Below, one piece after another: positions 59,780 to 64,000 of a stretch of DNA of 64,000 nt. The DNA is from Bryoerythrophyllum caledonicum. Taxonomy: Eukaryota > Streptophyta > Bryopsida > Pottiales > Pottiaceae. The DNA lies in the NCBI GenBank assembly GCA_963971425.1, contig OZ020520.1, positions 26,939,535 to 27,003,534 on the forward strand, in the 5' to 3' direction. A program made the position numbers and the translations under genes. Numbering within the stretch: position 1 is the stretch's first letter; the number at the start of each line of letters is the position of its first letter. The notes below the pieces were generated by a model. It did not search any database. It was not told where the DNA came from and saw nothing but the letters and a program-made list of their open reading frames with translations.

Positions 59780-60060
59780 GATTTGGGCAATATTTGAACC
59801 TTTCTTCATTACTCAATTCATTTGAAAATGCTTCAGTTCACTTCTACCTCTAAAAATTCGTGTACAATTAGCTAATTTCACGCACATTATAACAATGTAG
59901 AATTTAGAACATTAGTAATGCAAAGATTTATAATGTCACAGCTGGAAATTAAAAAATGATATCTTTCTTATTGACCCTTTGCACTAGAATGAACACTTTT
60001 GAAGTGTCTCTTCAGGAATAGTGAAGGATGTTTAGAGGTTAAAAAGAAGGTTATAGTTAT
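59780..60060. repeat. Dispersed repeat segment after the transposase fossil
   Basis: CTTCTACCTCTAAAAATTCG and TAGAATTTAGAACATTAG...GTGCAAAG-like stretches match the repeat family seen at 24.7, 43.0 and 44.8 kb. Adjacency suggests that the family could be derived from Tc1-like elements (inference). Confidence 0.45.
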
Positions 60061-60076
60061 ATTTATCATCCCCCTA

Positions 60077-60360
60077 GGCACCATGGCCTTGGTGTAGTGG
60101 TATGGGCCATGGCACACTAGTGAGGTGGTTGTGAGTTCACGCACGCTTGGTGCCTACCACCATAGTCCACCCAACTATGGTGGGGGGTCTTAAGACCTCG
60201 TTGTATAGGTACCAAAAAGCCCTTGGGGGATGGCATGTTGATTGTCTCTAATATACTCAATGTAGGGCAACATTTAGTGTTGAAAAATGTTTACCCTCAA
60301 AATGAGGATGTAGTTTCACTGGAACTTCCATTACACTATCTATGACCAAAGTTCTTCTAA
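60077..60360 (+). mobile_element. SINE with intact tRNA-like head
   Basis: The head 60077-60154 is 78 nt with a perfect 7-bp acceptor-like stem (GGCACCA / TGGTGCC). It has an A-box TGGTGTAGTGG (60089-60099) and a degenerate B-box (GGTTGTGAGTTC, 60127-60138) for RNA polymerase III. The body (CACCATAGTCCACCCAACTA, CTTGGGGGATGGCATGTTG, TGTAGGGCAACATTTAGTGT) matches the truncated copies elsewhere. The 3' part is internally deleted but keeps ACCAAAGTTCTTCT. Confidence 0.8.
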
Positions 60361-60787
60361 CATCCCTACTCTTGTAGAACCCTATCTAAACATTAAACAA
60401 GTTCACTAGTGATAGATTAAACAAGTTCAGTAGTGATATTTGTTAAGTGGCTTTGAGTTTGATTAGGTAGTATTGTTCCATTACACTACCCTATGACCAA
60501 AGTTCTTCTAATATCCCTACTATTGTAGAACCCTATCTAAGCCCATTGTTTAAAGAGAAATCTTATGAGTAGATCAAACAAGTTCAGTAGTGATATTTGT
60601 TAAGTGGCTTTGAGTTTGATTAGGTAGTATTGTTCCATTACACTACCCTATGACTAAAGTTCTTCTAATATCCCTACTATTGTAGAACCCTATCTAAGCC
60701 CATTGTTTAAAGAGAAATCTTATGAGTAGATCAAACAAGTTCAGTAGTGATATTTGTTAAGTGGCTTTGAGTTTGATTAGGTAGTAA
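60330..60787. repeat. 157-bp tandem repeat, three units
   Basis: Unit boundaries at GTTCCATTACACTA (60475 and 60632) give a 157-bp period. Units 2 and 3 are almost identical; unit 1 (60330-60474) has a deletion. Each unit starts with sequence from the SINE 3' end (TATGAC(C/T)AAAGTTCTTCTAA), so the array apparently grew from the SINE tail plus flank. Confidence 0.88.
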
Positions 60788-61134
60788 TGGCAGTAATGGT
60801 TTCCACATGGAATGATGGTCCATGAGTAATAAGTATTGCCTTGTATATAAAATCACATCCAAACTCTAAATTCTTGTTGTGTAACTCCCAACCTCTGAGG
60901 ATATCTTTATTTTCTCACCTACACAACATGGCGATTTTGTCAAGAAATCACTATTATATTCACAGTCCAAGAGTAAAGCTTCATTTTGTATTATATTCAC
61001 ACTCAATAAATTTTTGAAAATTCAAAACTACATTTCTATCAATCTACACATGGAGGAAACCAAAACTTTTATCTAATCTACTATTCATTTGTATTTGCAA
61101 CTTATTAGATCTAATCTTTTACCACCCAAAAAAA
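60788..61134. other. Intergenic stretch
   Basis: No supported gene; AT-rich. Confidence 0.4.
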
Positions 61135-61885
61135 CACTCTGTTAATTAGCAAACACAATGAATATTAGATTATGGCCGCAACATGGATTTGACCAAAAGA
61201 CTTTGCAAAATAAATAAACTTGGAAGTACTCCCTTCTAAGTATACTTGAATTCATATATTGCAATGGATTCAAGGTACATACATCTTCTACAACATTTGG
61301 TTCACAATGACTATGATATGGGCACATCTTAGCAGATTAGATACCAAGCTTAGTTTCATAGACATCCTCATCTTGACCATCTTCAACCGCCTCGTTAGCT
61401 TCTTCTGCCAGTTCATGAGTAGTCTGGGCATACTGTTCTAGAAACTTCTCTTCCGTTCCTTCATGCTTGTGTAGAAACTCTTGCACAATACCGCAACTAT
61501 CATGCATTATCCTGCTACAAATGCTTTGTTCATACATGTCCCCAAGTACCATAGCAGGTTTCTCCAAAAATTATTCTATTAGAGTAACAATTTTTTTGAA
61601 ACTATACGAGACAAAAAATAAAAAAAATAATGATTCTTTTAGGTATCAACTTGCCAATTCAAAGATCTTTTATAGTATTTTTCTTGGAACAAAAAAAATG
61701 AATAAGTAAAAGCTCAAATTTTGAAGGACAAACCATTTTCTAAGAAAATATATTATTATATGGGTGGAAACACTGCATCAGTACTATGGATTGAACTATG
61801 AAGTATTTCTTACATCATTGCTATTGTCATTTTTATCATCCTCATCCCATGAATCTTCATCCCATGAACCAAACTCACCGCCAGC
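61135..61885 (-). pseudogene. Partial genomic duplicate of importin exons 19-20 with introns
   Basis: The minus strand matches the importin gene. DEDDKNDNSNDV plus the splice donor GTAAGAAATACTTCAT corresponds to the exon 19 end (61796-61850). Intron sequence GGACATGTATGAACAAAGC corresponds to intron 19. EEKFLEQYAQTTHELAEEAN and EDGQDEDVYETKLG correspond to exon 20 (about 61340-61490). The 3' part of intron 20 follows (TTGTAGAAGATGTATG to TTTGCTAATTA, 61145-61300). Retention of introns means DNA duplication, not retrocopying. Exon 21 and exons 1-18 are absent. An extra segment of about 190 bp (61560-61750) interrupts intron 19. Confidence 0.85.
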
Positions 61886-61974
61886 ACCAGCATTCAGAGG
61901 AGGACTACCGTTGATGAGCAGGTAGAGAGGAAGGAGTATCAGACGACGTTTGGAATGTAGCGAGGAGCCGGAGA

Positions 61975-62337
61975 TGGAGGGTAGCAAGGAATCGTGACGT
62001 GACCCGCATGCACGGTTGCGCTTCATTCTGCAGCACCAACAGTTTGACAGTTTGTATCTTCTCAACTCTGCCATTGCTGCCCTGTTCTCCACCACTGTGA
62101 AGGAGCTACAGGGAAGGCTTGCGGAGCTGCAGAGGGCCAAGCCTGGAGTGAAGGTTTCGAAGAAGGTGTGAGCGACGTGCTTGGCTCTGGAGCTGATGCG
62201 GAAGCAGCTCTCGGAGTTGCAGGATGAGTAAGAGCTTGTTGTGGAGGAGGCGGAGAAACGAGTGGCGGCGCTCGTGAAAAGCGCTGAGGATCTGGCTGCC
62301 ACTGACATGATGCACGTCACCTTTAGCGCAAATTAAA
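61975..62337 (+). pseudogene. Decayed coiled-coil protein fragment, unknown
   Basis: A plus-strand frame interrupted by stops (TGA near 62004, TGA near 62168, TAA near 62230). Coherent protein-like blocks include RLRFILQHQQFDSLYLL, TVKELQGRLAELQRAKPGV, ELMRKQLSELQDE and VEEAEKRVAALVKSAEDLAA, with a coiled-coil heptad pattern. GC-rich compared with its surroundings. I do not recognise the family. Confidence 0.45.
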
Positions 62338-62595
62338 TTCCAATTTTTGTGGGAGACCATGTTTTCTCCAAATGATGTGTCTGTTAGGAGTCAGTATGGT
62401 TTAGATTTGAAAGTTGTAAGAAAATCCAAAGCTACGCGGTGATCATTTCTAATTAGTGTATTGTCTTTGTCTATTGAGGGGTAACGATCATAATCTCTTT
62501 GATATGAGCTACACGCCAACTTGCCCAACCTTTATACAGGAGCTATACGCCAACTTGCCCCACCTTCGTCGTCGTCGCTTGCCAGTATATATTAG

Positions 62596-63756
62596 TCAGT
62601 TGCTAGGGTGTTCTACAGTCTCCGTATCGACCTTCAATCCTGAGTTTGTTGCCCAACTTTCAAGCAATAACTCCGAGTCTGTTGGCCCCGCCTTCAATAG
62701 CGGTTTAACATCACTCTTATTCAGATCGATTGATGCTACTCCAAGAGAAATTGTTGAAGTTGTGGGCACACCATTGTCAGCTCCAGCATCACCAACATCC
62801 ATGAGAGAAGCAAGACTAACACTCACAGGAGAATAACCGACTCCTCCAACACTTTGAGCAGCATGCAACTTGGTAACTCCACGAGCTGCAGAAGAATCTT
62901 CTGAAATGTCTTTGGTAGCCAACTGACTCTCTGCTCCACTTTCCAAAGAACTTGTTGGTGCCTGAGCCTCATTTACTACACCCCCCAAGCTTTCAACTCT
63001 ATTCTTGCTTTCATTGGCATTCTTGCTTGCACTTTCATCCGCATTCTTGCTTGCACCTTCATCGGCATTCTTGGTTGCACTTTCATTGGCATTCTTGCTT
63101 GCAGGTACCAGCAAGACATATTGAGATGCTTCCTCTTTTCCAGGTTCCACTGCGATTACTGCAACAGGAGTTGGATGATGAGGTGGAACAAAAGGTGGAA
63201 GTAGCCAGGTGGCCCAGTCATGATGTTTGCGCAACTTGTCACCCTGCACTTCAACCGAACTAGAATCCTGAAGTGCATCCAAGATGAGGGCGTCGTCTTA
63301 TGTTAGGTGACGCACCCTATTAAAATCGGCAATAACGCTGACATGTACTAAACCATTACTGTCCATCTTTGAACGCAAAAAAATGTCTTTGCAAAGATTG
63401 TCCTAGCTGAAGTAGTATTCGATTTGCTTAAAAAGCATGGTTCGCAAAGGTGGTGGGGCTGGACTTGGATCCATGCCTCTAGGTGCTCCAACCAGGAAAC
63501 ACAATAACGCTGGCACATAGTATATATATGTTGTGGCATTTCCAACCTCCGCCATATTATTGGTGTTGATAAACATGTTTGTGTTGGCATAATCCCTGTC
63601 GTAACTAGTTCGTAGACCCACAACATGACCATTGTCCATCCAAATCCCCCGACGGTTGTTCCATCCCTGGTTGCTCGACCAAACCTGGTCCCTCTCATCT
63701 AGAGATCCAAAACCAATGTTGCCTTGGCCACTCCAAGAAGAATCACTCCCAGTCAT
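62596..63756 (-). pseudogene. LARP1-like La-domain protein pseudogene
   Basis: LARP1-type proteins bind mRNA through a La motif. From ATG 63756 (MTGSDSSWSGQGN) the frame runs through IYYVPALLCF and PPPLRTMLFKQIEYYFS. An in-frame TAG follows at 63403-63405, then DNLCKDIFLRSKMDSNG and HVSVIADFNRVRHLT, then a TAA at 63298-63300, then LQDSSSVEVQGDKLRK and HDWATWLLPP. The La motif is therefore complete except for two stops, and no intron interrupts it. The downstream part has 8-residue repeats of ASKNADES type (63003-63108) and low-complexity Ser/Ala sequence ending at 62596; the DM15 region of LARP1 is absent. Probably a truncated (possibly retro-) copy. Confidence 0.8.
63003..63108. repeat. 24-bp coding tandem repeat within the LARP1-like pseudogene
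   Basis: GGCATTCTTGCTTGCACTTTCATC-type unit, four to five copies, encoding ASKNA(D/N)ES on the minus strand. Confidence 0.8.
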
Positions 63757-64000
63757 TGAAGTCTGAAACTAGAAAGGTTCAAGAGGAAAACCCACAAGAA
63801 CTTGGATTAACAAGACCAATAGATGAACGTCACCAAGAGATGTGAGTTAGAGCTCGAAGATATTCAAGATTTCTTCAGCCTCAACATCTATTCATATATA
63901 TACCATAGTCTAAAGTAAAAGAAAAGTAAAAGAAACTATAAAGTTAAAGATAGTATAATCTAAAGTAAAAGTAAATTAAAAGTAAAGCAAAAGAAGATAT
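63757..64000. other. Upstream flank of the LARP1-like pseudogene, low complexity at window end
   Basis: AAAGTAAAAG-type purine-rich repeats from about 63910 to the end. No gene seen. Confidence 0.5.

Noticed and set aside
60077-60154. Functional tRNA gene
   Set aside because: The acceptor-like stem is good but the T-arm/B-box is degenerate, and the sequence continues into a SINE body shared with other copies.
60330-60787. CRISPR array or rRNA-type repeat
   Set aside because: The 157-bp units are contiguous without spacers and derive from the SINE tail; the eukaryotic context excludes CRISPR.
61796-62320. A 174-codon minus-strand ORF as a gene
   Set aside because: Its C-terminal end is the importin exon 19 duplicate; the rest is the antisense of the coiled-coil fragment on the plus strand.
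33404-63756. Alternative nuclear code (TAA/TAG read as Gln, as in some ulvophyte algae) because many broken genes have in-frame TAA/TAG
   Set aside because: The intact importin (about 1,176 codons) uses CAA/CAG and has no internal TAA/TAG, and NiR and importin end naturally at TAA and TAG. The broken genes also contain TGA stops and frameshifts, so they are pseudogenes.

Overview
The window reads as nuclear DNA of a streptophyte (a plant or charophyte-type green alga). It has GT-AG introns, a plant-type ferredoxin-nitrite reductase, a 21-exon importin-beta-like gene, long AT-rich introns and dense layered transposable elements. The species cannot be fixed from sequence alone; a charophyte alga is my best guess, and that is inference.

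Host genes: the 3' part of nitrite reductase (1-1208, +); a conserved plant-type protein with a C-terminal coiled coil (3945-4784, -); and a complete importin-beta/ARM-repeat gene (16336-29332, +). For the importin I could follow 21 phase-consistent exons, giving about 1,176 residues. A partial, intron-containing copy of its 3' end lies at 61.1-61.9 kb (-). A LARP1-like pseudogene sits at 62.6-63.8 kb (-).

Transposon layers: LINE-type retroelements carrying RNase H plus a putative restriction-like endonuclease lie at 6.4-7.6 kb (+) and 9.7-12.1 kb (+). A third copy (-) is split into 30.6-32.74 kb and 56.54-57.8 kb. The split is explained by one giant element (32740-56539, 23.8 kb) that inserted into this LINE. 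It has similar inverted ends and an 8-bp target duplication (ATTTTGGC / ATTTTGAC). It carries two divergent, decayed genes: a MULE-like transposase with a SWIM zinc finger (-), and an intron-containing gene with a ParB-like domain and a DNA-methyltransferase-like domain (+). Two foldback elements are nested inside the transposase gene: 35784-39857 with TSD ATGACAAT, and 40219-48132 with TSD TAGATGCC. Both have CA(A/G)GGTTGTC ends. Without them the giant element is about 11.8 kb.

Smaller elements: SINE copies share their 3' hairpin and (TTC)n tail with the LINE, and one keeps a tRNA-like head (60077-60154). There are TA-flanked foldbacks built from about 170-bp modules, a Tc1-like transposase fossil (59215-59760), a Harbinger-like MITE and other short inverted-repeat elements inside importin introns, and several tandem repeats.

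Most interesting candidate system: a giant cut-and-paste transposon pairing a SWIM transposase with a ParB/DNA-methyltransferase-like protein, together with nested non-autonomous foldbacks that have similar ends.
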